Positions 26,101 to 38,200 of a stretch of 64,000 bases of DNA are shown piece by piece (position 1 is the first letter of the stretch; each line of letters starts with the position of its first letter). The position numbers were made by a program, and so were the translations under genes. The notes below the pieces were generated by a model. It was not told the DNA's origin and ran no database searches. It was given only the letters and a program-made list of their open reading frames with translations. Source of the stretch: Onthophagus taurus (lineage: Eukaryota; Arthropoda; Insecta; Coleoptera; Scarabaeidae); the NCBI RefSeq assembly GCF_036711975.1, contig NC_091975.1, positions 6,264,501-6,328,500 on the forward strand. Direction: 5' to 3'.

Positions 26101-28610
26101 GATTTTACAGTTTATAGCAACAAAAATGAAATAGAAGGAAAGAAATTCTTTATAGATTATGTTTTTGTGCTTCATTATAAACAATTTTCATTAATATTAT
26201 TCTCATGCACGATTTTTAGATTTTGAGTTGAAACTGATTTTGTTTTAAAATGCTTCAAATATGAAAAGATTGGGATTTCAGCTCTGCTATGTTGGTAATG
26301 ATTATAGTTGGATTTTAATAACTTATAAATAACGTTTTGTTGGTGTATTACTAACAATTTTTATCTACAACATTTTTTTTAACAGTTTTCGTTTTCGATT
26401 TATACATAAATATTTATTCAAAAATGACAATTTAAGCATTTGGGGATTTTACAGTTTATAGCAACAAAAATGAAATAGAAGGAAACAAATTCTTTATAGA
26501 TTATGTTTTTGTGCTTCATTATAAACAATTTTCATTAATATTATTCTTATGCACGATTTTTAGATTTTGAGTTGAAACTCATTTTGTTTTAAAATGCCTC
26601 AAATATGAAAAGATTGGGATTTCAGCTCTGCTATGTTGGTAATGATTATAGTTGGATTTTAATAACTTGTAAATAACATTTTGTTGGTTTATTACTAACA
26701 ATTTTTATCCACAACATTTTTTTATAACAGTTTTCGTTTTCGACTTACATAAATATTTATTCAAAAATGACAATTTAAACATTTGGGGATTTTACGGTTT
26801 ATAGCAACAAAAACGAAATAGTAGGAAAGAAATTCTTTATAGATTATGTTTTTGTGCTTCACTATAAACAGTTTTCATTAATATTATTTTCATCTACGAT
26901 TTTTAGATTTTGAGTTGAAACTCATTTTGTTTTAAAATGCCTCAAATATGAAAAGATTGGGATTTCAGCTCTGCTATGTTGGTAATGATTATAGTTGGAT
27001 TTTAATAACTTGTAAATAACATTTTGTTGGTTTATTACTAACAATTTTTATCCACAACATTTTTTTCTAACAGTTTTCGTTTACGATTTATACATAAATA
27101 TGTATTCAAAAATGACAATTTCAGCATTAGGGGATTTTACAGTTTATAGCAACAAAAATGAAATAGAAGGAAAGAAATTCTTTATAGATTATGTTTTTGT
27201 GCTTCATTATAAACAATTTTCATTAGTATTATTCTCATGCACGATTTTTAGATTTTGAGTTGAAACTCATTTTGTTTTAAAATGCCTCAAATATGAAAAG
27301 ATTGGGATTTCAGCTCTGCTATGTTGGTAATGATTATAGTTGGATTTTAATAACTTATAAATAACGTTTTGTTGGTTTATTACTAACAATTTTTATCCAC
27401 AACATTTTTTTCTAACAGTTTTCGTTTTCGACTTACATAAATATTTATTCAAAAATGACAATTTAAGCATTTGGGGATTTTACAGTTTATAGCAACAAAA
27501 ATGAAATAGAAGGAAAGAAATTCTTTATAGATTATGTTTTTGTGCTTCATTATAAACAATTTTCATTAATATTATTCTCATGCACGATTTTTAGATTTTG
27601 AGTTGAAACTCATTTTGTTTTAAAATGCTTCAAATATGAAAACATTGGGATTTCAGCTCTGCTATGTTGGTAATGATTATAGTTGGATTTTAATAACTTA
27701 TAAATAACGTTTTGTTGGTTTATTACTAACAATTTTTATCCACAACATTTTTTTCTAACAATTTTCGTTTTCGATTTATACATAAATATTTATTCAAAAA
27801 TGACAATTTAAGCATTTGGGGATTTTACAGTTTATAGCAACAAAAATGAAATAGAAGGAAAGAAATTCTTTATAGATTATGTTTTTGTGCTCCATTATAA
27901 ACAATTTTCATTAATATTATTCTCATGCACGATTTTTAGATTTTGAGTTGAAACTCATTTTGTTTTAAAATGCCTCAAATATGAAAAGGTTGGGATTTCA
28001 GCTCTGCTATGTTGGTAATGATTATAGTTGGATTTTAATAACTTGTAAACAACGTTTTGTTGGTTTATTACTAACAATTTTTATCCACAACATTTTTTTC
28101 TAACAGTTTTCGTTTACGATTTATACATAAATATTTATTCAAAAATGACAATTTCAGCATTAGAGGATTTTAGAGTTTATAGCAACAAATACGAAATAGT
28201 ACGAAAGAAATTCTTTATAGATTATGTTTTTGTGCTTCATTATAAACAATTTTCATTAATATTATTCTCATGCACGATTTTTAGATTTTGAGTTGAAACT
28301 CATTTTGTTTTAAAATGCCTCAAATATGAAAAGGTTGGGATTTCAGCTCTGCTATGTTGGTAATGATTATAGTTGGATTTTAATAACTTGTAAATAACGT
28401 TTTGTTGGTTTATTACTAACAATTTTTATCCACAACATTTTTTTCTAACAGTTTTCGTTTTCGATTTACATAAATATTTATTCAAAAATGATAATTTAAG
28501 CATTTGGGGATTTTACAGTTTATAGCAACAAAAATGAAATTATAGATTATAGATTATGTTTTTGTGGTTCGTTATGAACAATTTTCATTAATATTATTTT
28601 TATCTACGAT
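23200..28610. repeat. Satellite C array 2 (~345-bp unit)
   Basis: About 15-16 tandem units of the same family as 15950-20460 and in the same orientation. AGATTGGGATTTC lies near 23512, 23857 and 24202. Most units carry subtype marks rare in array 1, such as AACTTGTAAATAAC, TTTTGTTGGTTT and TTATACATAAATA. Some units also carry CATTAGAGGATTTTAGAG. A pair of units is shared nearly verbatim around 24660-24980 and 26030-26330, indicating recent within-array copying. Confidence 0.95.
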
Positions 28611-29658
28611 TTTTAGATTTTGAATTGATTTACATTGATAATAGATAAATTTTGTCTACAAATTAGGATATATATCACCTTCCTCAGACATTTCGTTTTG
28701 GTGATACGATTTTTTAAAACGTCTTTTACATTAAAAAAGTTTCATTGAATTTTTCTTTCAATTTTAAGTAGATTTAGTGAAATGATTTGAGTAAAAGATG
28801 ATTTGTCACATCATAACTAAGTAAAACCCCTCTTTTGTATAAGTACCAACCAACACCGGAGCTGGTCCATTGAAGCAAACGATGCTATAATGTACCCCCG
28901 CGACGAATGGGGCGCGAATAAATGTAGTTAAGTGGCTGGTATCATTTTACGATTCCCGGATCTGCATCCAGCTGATACCCCATTGTCCACGTTAAGTGGT
29001 TTTCCCCAACGATCCTACCCCTGTCTAATAACCCTATTCATTACCAGACATCGTTTCAAAAATGATTAACACCACGTTTAAATCTTATAAACATTTATTT
29101 ATAAAATAAAAAATTTCAAATTGATTAAGATAAGATTTTCTTTTATTATTTTCCACTATCTTTGTGTTGATGGACGTGTTGAAAAATGTTTTAAAGTGGT
29201 GGGCCCTTTTTGGTAGATTTTTTTCTTCCGTCCGACTCTGTGGAGGAGCTTTTAAACGTGATTTATCTGTTTATGAGAGCGGACGCGGTGCATCGCGAGC
29301 TTCCCGCTGGTTATTACTTGTTTTAAACAGGTGTTTCGGACGCTTTTATTCGCACAGGCGCCGGACGTGATGTAGAATCACGAGCGGAGGAAGTAATGGA
29401 CCATCATAAAACCCATAATCGATTTCGAGGGAGGATCAACCGAAAACGTTTTGCTAAAAGGAAAACTTTTAAAACGTTTTGATTTTCAAAAACTAACGAT
29501 CTAGTAGTTAACGCTCTACATAGCAGAAATGAGACAATTTCTTTTTTATCTTCTCGTGGTTAATTCGCTAGAAAATTGTGCCTTACGGTATTTTAAACGA
29601 CTATAAGAGAAGACGTAAAGAATTTTAAGATTTAGAAAAGAAATAAAAACGAAGAAAA
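28611..29658. other. Intergenic and promoter region
   Basis: Non-repetitive DNA between satellite C and the next plus-strand gene. A more GC-balanced block at 28850-29040 stands out from the AT-rich surroundings but shows no ORF or RNA structure I recognise. The 5' UTR of the following gene should end at 29658 (context AAAA|ATG). Confidence 0.35.
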
Positions 29659-32600
29659 ATGTTGTTTGTAGTCAAATTATTTTACTTTGTTTATTTTGTA
29701 AGAATCGGATTTTGCTACAACGTTATTGATGTGGATGACATTTTATCGGATGATTTAATGCCTGGTAATCTTTTAATGCTAGAAAATGCAAATGGAAGTG
29801 ATACAAAAGATAATATCACAACAGGATCTTTAAATGATGCTATGTCGACCATGGACTTTCATAGGTAAGCTTTAAATTTTAAATTAAAATAATTAATTTT
29901 TATTATTTTTTTAGGTCAAAAATGAATGAGTACCTGTGCAGAAATTATTTAGCGGAGCAAATTGTGCAAGACATGACCATTCCAACATTTTCAAGAAGAT
30001 CAAGCACCAATCCACTTAATTCTAAAGAATCTTTGATGATCGATGAAGGATCAAAATCGTACAAAGATTGGTTATCTAAGTAAAAAAATATTTTGAGATA
30101 AATCCTAAATTATATTAATTCATTTTTGTAGAAGTGCCACATTAGAAGACATTTACAGGCATTATAACACCCAATCTAATCCCACCCAATCAAGAAGGAA
30201 CGATGAGGTTCGCAACGAAGAGGAAAACGAAGAATATGACACCCACGTAACCAATTACGTTTACGAACACCCAGCAAAACACACCACTTATAATTTGTAC
30301 GGATCCGGAAGCGGTTATGGTTTAGCAACCCCATCTTTAAGTTATTATCCATCCACTCTCAATGGAAACAGCAATTATGGAACGGTATCAGTGCACAGTT
30401 ATGATTCAAACCACGCAAATCAAAATTATTCCCCGAAATATAATAAAGAAAAAGACGTCACAGATTTATTCGATATAGCATTGACAGCTTTAGCCTATTT
30501 ATCTTTTGGAATGTTCATCGTCCACGTTGTTATGTGCATTGCAGCAGTGGTAAAAATCATTTAAAACGTATATTTAAATTAAAGAAATACACATTTTTTT
30601 ATTTAGACCAACAACACCACCACCGTTGTCACCATGATGCCTATGAGTATGGGACCGGAACCGACAGGTGAAGGTATGATTACAAGTACAACTGAAAATG
30701 GGATGGGTGGGGACATGACTATGACTATGACTGGTAATGGAGGTAATGAAATGACTGGAAATGGAAATGAAGGTGAAGAAATGACTGGGGAAGGTGGTGG
30801 AATGACTGGAAATGGGAATGGAGGTGATAGTATGACTGGGGAAGGTGATGGAATGACTGGAAATGGAGAAGGAATGACTGGGAATGGGAACGGAGGGGAT
30901 GAAATGACTGGAGAAGGTGGTGGAATGACAGGAAATGGGAATGGGGATGATGGTATGACTGGGGAAGGTGGTGGAATGACTGGAAATGGGAATGGAGGTG
31001 ATGAAATGACTGGAGAAGGTGGTGGAATGGCTGGAAATGGGAATGGAGGTGATGGAATGACTGGAAATGGAGAAGGAATGACTGGGAATGGGAACGGAGG
31101 GGATGAAATGACTGGAGAAGGTGGTGGAATGACTGGAAATGGAGAAGGAATGACTGGGAATGGGAACGGAGGAGATGAAATAACTGGAGAAGGTGGTGGA
31201 ATGACAGGAAATGGGAATGGTGATGATGGTATGACTGGGGAAGGTAATGGAATGACTGGAAATGGGAATGGAGGTGATGGAATTACCGGAGAAGGAGGAG
31301 AAAATGGAAATGGTGGAGATGGTGCTACTGGAAACGGCGATGAGGATGAAGGTATGACTGGAGAAGGAGTTGCGAACGGAGGTGATGGTATGACTGCGTT
31401 TGATGAGGGCGAAGGAAAAGTAACAGCAAGAGAACAACGATTTACAACGCTAAGAAATATAAAAAACTCCCCCAAAAAACTAAAAAGTTTCCAAATATCA
31501 GGTAAAAGTAAGCTCATTATGACAAGTAATTAATTCAGCCGAAAACAAAAACTATATATACATAGTAAGACATAATACAGTGAATTTCACTTAAGATGCA
31601 ATATACAAAAATCACTTTGTTCCACATAAAATGTAACATGTCTGAAAATGCTTAGCTAAACGCGATGCTTTCTAGGTCTAGTGTTAGTTCTAGTTTTGTA
31701 TTAACACTATCAGTAGAAGTAACACAAGATCTAGAACTAGAATCATTCGGCTTTAGCCGTCTTGAGAGACGTGCGGCTAAATCCGAATGTTTCTAGTTCT
31801 AGGTCTTGTGTTAGTTCTAGTTTGTATTAGAACTATCACGAGAACTAACACAAGACCTTGAACTAGAATCATTCAGGTTTAGCCGTCTTGAGAGACGTGC
31901 GGCTTCGTGTTAGTTTTAGTTTTGTACTAGCACTATAACTAGAACTAACACAAGACCTAGATCTAGAATCATTCGGGTTTAGCCGTCTTGAGAGACGTGC
32001 GGCTAAATCCGAATGTTTCTAGTTCTAGGTCTAGTGTTAGTTCTAGTTTTGTACTAGCACTATCACTAAAACTATCACTAGAACTAACACAAGACCTAGA
32101 ACTAGAATCATTCACGTTTAGCCGTCTTGAGAGACGTGCGGCTAAATCCGAATGTTTCTAGTTCTAGGTCTAGTGTTAGTTCTAGTTTTGTACTAGCACT
32201 ATAACTAGAACTAACACAAGACCTAGAACTAGAATCATTCGGGTTTAGCCGTCTTGAGAGACGTGCGGCTAAATCCGAATGTTTCTAGTTCTAGGTCTAG
32301 TGTTAGTTCTAGTTTTGTACTAGCACTATCACTAGAACTATAACTAGAACTAACACAAGACCTAGAACTAGAATCATTCGGGTTTAGCCGTCTTGAGAGA
32401 CGTGCGGCTAAATCCGAATGTTTCTAGTTCTAAGTCTAGTGTTAGTTCTAGTTTTGTACTAGCACTATAACTAGAACTAACACAAAACCTAGAACTAGAA
32501 TCATTCGGGTTTAGCCGTCTTGAGAGACGTGCGGCTAAATCCAAATGATTCTAGTTCTAGGTCTAGTGTTAGTTCTAGTTTTGTACTAGCACTATAACTA

Positions 32601-34734
32601 GAACTAACACAAGACCTAGAACTAGAATCATTCGGGTTTAGCCGTCTTGAGAGACGTGCGGCTAAATCCGAATGTTTCTAGTTCTAGGTCTAGTGTTAGT
32701 TCTAGTTTTGTACTAGCACTATCACTAGAACTATAACTAGAACTAACACAAGACCTAGAACTAGAATCATTCGGGTTTAGCCGTCTTGAGAGACGTGCGG
32801 CTAAATCCGAATGTTTCTAGTTCTAAGTCTAGTGTTAGTTCTAGTTTTGTACTAGCACTATAACTAGAACTAACACAAAACCTAGAACTAGAATCATTCG
32901 GGTTTAGCCGTCTTGAGAGACGTGCGGCTAAATCCAAATGATTCTAGTTCTAGGTCTAGTGTTAGTTCTAGTTTTGTACTAGCACTATAACTAGAACTAA
33001 CACAAGACCTAGAACTAGAATCATTCAGGTTTAGCCATCTTGAGAGACGTGCGGCTTCGTGTTAGTTCTAGTTTTGTACTAGCACTATAACTAGAACTAA
33101 CACAAGACCTCGAACTAGAATCATTCGGGTTTAGCCGTCTTGAGAGACGTGCGGCTAAATCCGAATGTTTCTAGTTCTAGGTCTTGTATTAGTTCTAGTT
33201 TGTACTAGAACTATCACGAGAACTAACACAAGACCTTGAACTAGAATCATTCGGGTTTAGCCGTCTTGAGAGACGTGCGGCTAAATCCGAATGTTTCTAG
33301 TTCTAGGTCTAGTGTTAGTTCTAGTTTTGTACTAGCACTGTCACTAGAACTATCACTAGAACTCACACAAGACCTAAAACTAGAATCATTCGGGTTTAGC
33401 CGTCTTGAGAGACGTGCGGCTAAATCCGAATGTTTCTAGTTCTAGGTCTAGTGTTAGTTCTAGTTTTGTACTAGCACTATCACTAGAACTATCACTAGAA
33501 CTCACACAAGACCTAGAACTAGAATCATTCGGGTTTAGCCGTCTTGAGAGACGTGCGGCTAAATCCGAATGTTTCTAGTTCTAGGTCTAGTGTTAGTTCT
33601 AGTTTTGTACTAGCACTATAACTAGAACTAACACAAGACCTAGAACTAGAATCATTCAGGTTTAGCCATCTTGAGAGACGTGCGGCTTCGTGTTAGTTCT
33701 AGTTTTGTACTAGCACTATAACTAGAACTAACACAAGACTTCGAACTAGAATCATTCGGGTTTAGCCGTCTTGAGAGACGTGCGGCTAAATCCGAATGTT
33801 TCTAGATCTAGGTCTAGTGTTAGTTCAAAAACATTTCCTTTGCAAAACTACTCAATGCCTGTACTATTGAGCTATGTTGCTTTTGACAGTGCAAGTTTAT
33901 GTGGGACAGTGCAATTCATATATTGTAAGTTATATGAAATTTCCAGTATATAATGGTGTAGATGTGTGAGAAAATGAAAGGTCATATTTGGGGTTGTGAA
34001 TTAATGTGATTAACTCATTGAAAGAATAATAAGTGAACGTGTAAAATATGAATGAGTAAAATATGATGAAAATCGCTGGATTGCAAGAACAACAAAATCA
34101 AGAAAAAAACATCACGCAAAAACCAAAACCAAAACAAAAAAGACACAAAACATAAAGACTAACAAAAAAGACATTTACTGACAAAGACATAAAGGGTGGT
34201 CAAATATTTCTAATACACACTAAAATTTTAATTATTTCAATTTTACCATATATTATTAATTTTTTTTTGTATTATAAAAAGTAGAAGAAGCTGTAAGAAT
34301 AAAAGACAACCTTAACTTCAGACACAAAAGACAAGCACAATCCGATATCAACATCAACGAGCTTGCACGAAAAATTTTAACATCCATAGAGGCAGCTTTG
34401 GTGGCCAATGAGGATAAAGGATCATGTTTAAGGTTACAATTGTGCGAAAATAATAAATATTCAAGAGGTTTAAATGATAATGGGAAACTTTGGATACCAG
34501 TTTGGAGGTAAATCTTTTATTAATCAAGAATTATTTATTAATAAAAAAGTTTTTAGTTTGGGAATGAGTTGGTTATCGGGAAAATTAATTAAAAACGTTC
34601 CTGCGGCAACTTCAATGCTCGACGGACTGAAAGCTTCGATTTTAGGGCTGGGAAAAGCAAATTGCGATCGGATTTACAAAGATTGCAATTTACACGATGA
34701 AAGGATAAAACAAAAAGTTAAAAGAAAAAAATAA
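29659..34734 (+). CDS. Secreted or single-pass membrane protein with Gly/Asn/Met-rich repeats, function unknown
   Basis: Six exons join in phase: 29659-29864, 29915-30079, 30132-30549, 30607-31501, 34285-34507 and 34557-34734, giving about 694 residues. Residues 1-20 form a signal peptide (LFVVKLFYFVYFVRIGF). Residues around 240-262 form a hydrophobic segment (AYLSFGMFIVHVVMCIAAV). Exon 4 encodes about 240 residues of MTGNGNGGD/MTGEGGG repeats. The C-terminal part (about 562-694) has a dibasic RHKRQ site and four cysteines (SCLRLQLC, then NCDRIYKDC) plus the block LWIPVWSLGMSWLSGKL. The mix suggests a conserved insect protein of unknown role, possibly proteolytically processed; I do not recognise the family. 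The exon 4-5 link across the 2.8-kb intron rests only on phase and splice sites, so two separate genes are not excluded. Confidence 0.65.
30700..31420 (+). repeat. In-frame coding minisatellite (18/27/54-bp units)
   Basis: Tandem repeats such as GGAATGACTGGAAATGG and GGTGGTGGAATGACTGG, all multiples of three, so the frame is kept. The encoded repeats are MTGNGNGGD, MTGEGGG and MTGNGEG. Larger blocks recur, for example about 30850-31000 against 31060-31200. Strand composition is strongly purine-biased. Confidence 0.9.
31640..33830. repeat. Strand-symmetric hairpin array (about 17 units of 98-150 bp)
   Basis: Each unit has two adjoining hairpins. Hairpin 1: arms starting CTAGTTCTAGGTCT and ending AGACCTAGAACTAG, about 35 bp each, around a loop with TTGTACTAGCAC. 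Hairpin 2: ATTCGGGTTTAGCCG with CGGCTAAATCCGAAT around GTCT-TGAG-AGAC. The array therefore reads almost the same on both strands. Unit lengths differ because the CACTAGAACTAT segment is absent, single or doubled. It lies in intron 4 of the preceding gene model. Confidence 0.93.
33831..34284 (+). other. Intron remainder, no gene seen
   Basis: Non-repetitive AT-rich sequence, with a lysine-codon-like A/C-rich patch (34120-34190), ending at the acceptor AAAAGTAG before exon 5 of the unknown membrane-protein gene. Confidence 0.4.
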
Positions 34735-35266
34735 TTTTGCGTTTTACTACGAGATGGGGTAATAAAAAAAATTGTCTGTAGACTTTAAGGTTGCCCTTTG
34801 ATTGTAGATGACGCGATTATATTGAGCGGTTTTAATATTTTAGTACCCCCATTGAAAGGTGGCGTTTGAAAGCTTTATAATCGATGCCCTATTTCTGCAT
34901 TTACAGATACGACCATGTAATTGATCACGGGAATAAAATATTTAATTTATAAATAAATTATTCAATTTTTTATTTAGCCCCTAAAATAAATTGAATTAAT
35001 AAAGGAAGGGAATTTTGTTATTTATTTTTTTTAACTAATTAAAAAAATTGATTAATTTAGGTTTAAAAATTAAAATTTTAAGGTGATTAAGCTCGGCGAT
35101 GGGGTGGCAGGGGGGTTTTAGTAGAAAGCTCGGAACCCGGAGCGGCGACAGCAGCACCAGCAACAGCAGCAGAACCAGAATTTATTTCAGTAGAGCACGG
35201 AACGTCGCGCTGAGTGCAAAGCTCAAACGTAGGGACGCCGCATTCGAAAGCTCACACGAGATAATA
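34735..35266 (+). other. Intergenic region and receptor 5' UTR
   Basis: About 530 bp between the stop codon of the repeat-protein gene and the receptor start. The last 170 bp are GC-richer (CAGCAGCACCAGCAACAGC) and stay open in the receptor frame from 35099, but the signal peptide follows the ATG at 35267. The upstream part is best read as 5' UTR. Confidence 0.4.
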
Positions 35267-38200
35267 ATGCATCCAGGTGCCTTCGACAGAATGAGAATTT
35301 GGTTACTCCCCGTTCTTATCATTCACGTGGCCGTCGCCGGAAATCCCGATGCCAAAAGACTCTACGACGACCTCCTTTCCAATTATAATAAGCTCGTTAG
35401 ACCCGTCGTTAATACATCGGATGTGCTTCGAGTTTGTATTAAGTTAAAGCTTTCACAACTTATTGATGTGGTAAGTAAATGAATAATTTATTTTTTGGTT
35501 TAAAAAAAATTCAGCTAATGTAAACATATATTTTGTGGGGAAAAGCTCGATTAAGGTGGGGGTAGATTTATATCCCGGGGGATTCCAAAAATGATCTCAA
35601 AATTTCCCAATAATTTAACCAACATCATTGTAATAACTTCAATAAATTCTGCAATGAAAATTATTTATAAAAAAAGTAGTTAAAGTAAAAAAGTGAGGAA
35701 AAATCACGAATCAAAATCAATCAAAAAAAAGTAAAAGCCATCAAGCTGTAATTTTGAATTTTCCGCTCTAACAGTTTCGTTCAATCGTCCGTGTTGTAAT
35801 CCTGTGTTCGAGGTGAAAAAGTGGAAAAGAGTAGCGTTTTTCCAACTGTACCAACCCCTCTTAAACCGTTGATGGTTAATCGATACGTGAAAACGAAGAA
35901 AAACGGTTAAAGTCGTTTGAATATCACAAAATAAAATGATTAAGAAAGAAATTTAATCTAACACAAAAGTAGAAAATGGTTTTCTTCCTTTTCAAAAGTG
36001 TTATTATATAACAATTTGTGGCATTAAAATCGGCTTTCCCGCGATTTTCTTCGTCCCGTTTCGTTCTCGCGGTAAAAATTAGCAATTAAACGTTCTCGCT
36101 CTGAGAATTTAATACCTTTTGGAACGATGCCAATTGAATAAAAGCTAAAACCTGAAAACTTTACGTGCGTTTCCTTGCTTTTTTTTGCGCTTCAACAGTT
36201 TTAATTGGATTTAAATGTAACAAAATTAAACCAATTTTTAATTTAATTTAACTTTTTGTTGTAGAATTTGAAAAATCAAATAATGACCACAAATTTATGG
36301 GTGGAACAGGTAAAAAATAAAATGACAACCTATTTAAGGTATTTAATTAATTATTTTAAGTCATGGTATGATTACAAATTGAGATGGGAACCTAAAGAAT
36401 ATGGTGGGGTTCATATGCTTCACGTTCCATCAGATCATATTTGGAGACCTGATATTGTGTTATATAATAAGTAAGTATTAGAGGTGCAACAAGTTTTATT
36501 TTTTTTTATAAACATTGTAGCAAAAATAATTTAATTATTAAGGAACTAATTTCTTGTGTAAATAAACCGGAATTATGCAGGTCGAACCCGGAAAATGTAT
36601 GAATATTCACGCTCGCATTGAATTGTTAATTTTCGCGTACAGCAATTAAGGCAACTTTGCTAAATATTGCCCGTTTCATGATTGAATCACCCCGCTTCCA
36701 TTGCAAATTCAAATCGATCTCAATGAAACAAAAATAGACAAAGACTTTCAAAGAAAAAAGAATTCTTAAAACAAATTGTACCTACAAAGATCATTACCAA
36801 GTATTCTGTTAAAGTTGAGACTTTAAAAAAATTGCTCTAAAATTTGAGATAGATTTTCCTGAAATTTTCTTTGTCCTTTTTCTTATAGAAAAATAAATTC
36901 TAAATCGAAATTAAAGAGTAATATTTTATCGATTTAATTTTCGTTTTTGAGATATTCCCCTTTAAATTCATCAATATTAGCATTTTTCGTGAAAACTAAT
37001 CCTTTCATAGCAAATATCTCGAGAATTACGCTTAATATGAAAAAATATTATTCTTCTTTTTCGACGTAAAAATCATTTTTTTATTCAATTAATTCATATG
37101 ATTTTATTTAAAAAAGTTTTTTGATAAACACCATTCCAAAAAGTGATTAAAAATGCGAATTTTACATAATCACTTTTTTTTTTTAATCTTAATTCAATGA
37201 GATATTTTTTTCTTGAAATTCTGAAATATTTTTCTTATAGGAAAATAAATTCTAAATCGAAATTAAAGAGTAATATTTTATCGATTTAATTTTCGTTTTT
37301 GAGATATTCCCCTTTAAATTCATCAATATTGGCATTTTTCGTGAAAACTAATCCTTTCATAGCAAATATCTCGAGAATTAAACTTAATATGAAAAAATAT
37401 TATTCTTCTTTTTCGACGTAAAAAGCATTTTTTTATTCAACTAATTCATATGATTTTATTTAAAAAAGTTTTTTGATAAACACCATCCCAAAAAGTGATT
37501 AAAAATGCGAATTTTACATAATCACTTTTATTTTTTTAAATCTTAATTCAATGGGATTTTTTTTCTTGAAATTCTGAAATATTTTTCTTATAGGAAAATA
37601 AATTCTAAATCGAAATTAAAGAGTAATATTTTATCGATTTAATTTTCGTTTTTGAGATATTCCCCTTTAAATTGATCAATATTGGCATTTCTCGTGAAAA
37701 CGAATCCTTTCATAGCAAATATCTCGAGAATTAAACTTAATACGAAAAAATATTATTCTTCTTTTTCGACGTAAAAATCATTTTTTTACTCAATTAATTC
37801 ATATGATTTTCTTTACAAATGTTTTTTGACAAACACCATTCCAAAAAGTGATTAAAAATGCGAATTTTACATAATCACTTTTTTTTTTTTAATCTTAATT
37901 CAATGAGATGTTTTTTTCTTGAAATTCTGAAATATTTTTCTTATAGGAAAATAAATTCTAAATCGAAATTAAAGAGTAATATTTTATCGATTTAATTTTC
38001 GTTTTTGAGATATTCCCCTTTAAATTCATCAATATTGGCATTTTTCGTGAAAACTAATCCTTTCATAGCAAATATCTCGAGAATTAAGCTTAATATGAAA
38101 AAATATTATTCTTCTTTTTCGACGTAAAAATCATTTTTTTATTCAATTAATTCATATGATTTTCTTTACAAATGTTTTTTGAAAAACACCATCCCAAAAA

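Noticed and set aside
24797..26357. Repeated 60-codon minus-strand frames in satellite C
   Set aside because: They recur once per satellite unit, are broken by single changes in neighbouring units and show no protein-level conservation.
29164..29370. 68-codon plus-strand frame upstream of the repeat-protein gene
   Set aside because: Arg/Trp/Phe-rich composition typical of random frames in GC-richer DNA; no start context or family.
30574..31517. Two long minus-strand frames (287 and 304 codons) of Ser/Pro-rich repeats opposite the Gly/Asn/Met repeat exon
   Set aside because: They arise because the plus-strand minisatellite has a unit length divisible by three; the plus frame is the one that joins to exons with a signal peptide and a membrane segment.
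31640..33830. CRISPR-like array
   Set aside because: Regular palindromic repeats, but the spacing is not filled with unique spacers, units vary in length, and the context is an insect intron.
36268..36474. A single 68-codon exon reading through 36310-36360
   Set aside because: The nicotinic receptor family has a 45-bp exon followed by a 110-bp exon here, and removing the 51-nt GT-AG intron restores LWVEQ-SWYDYKL. Read-through is kept only as a retention hypothesis.
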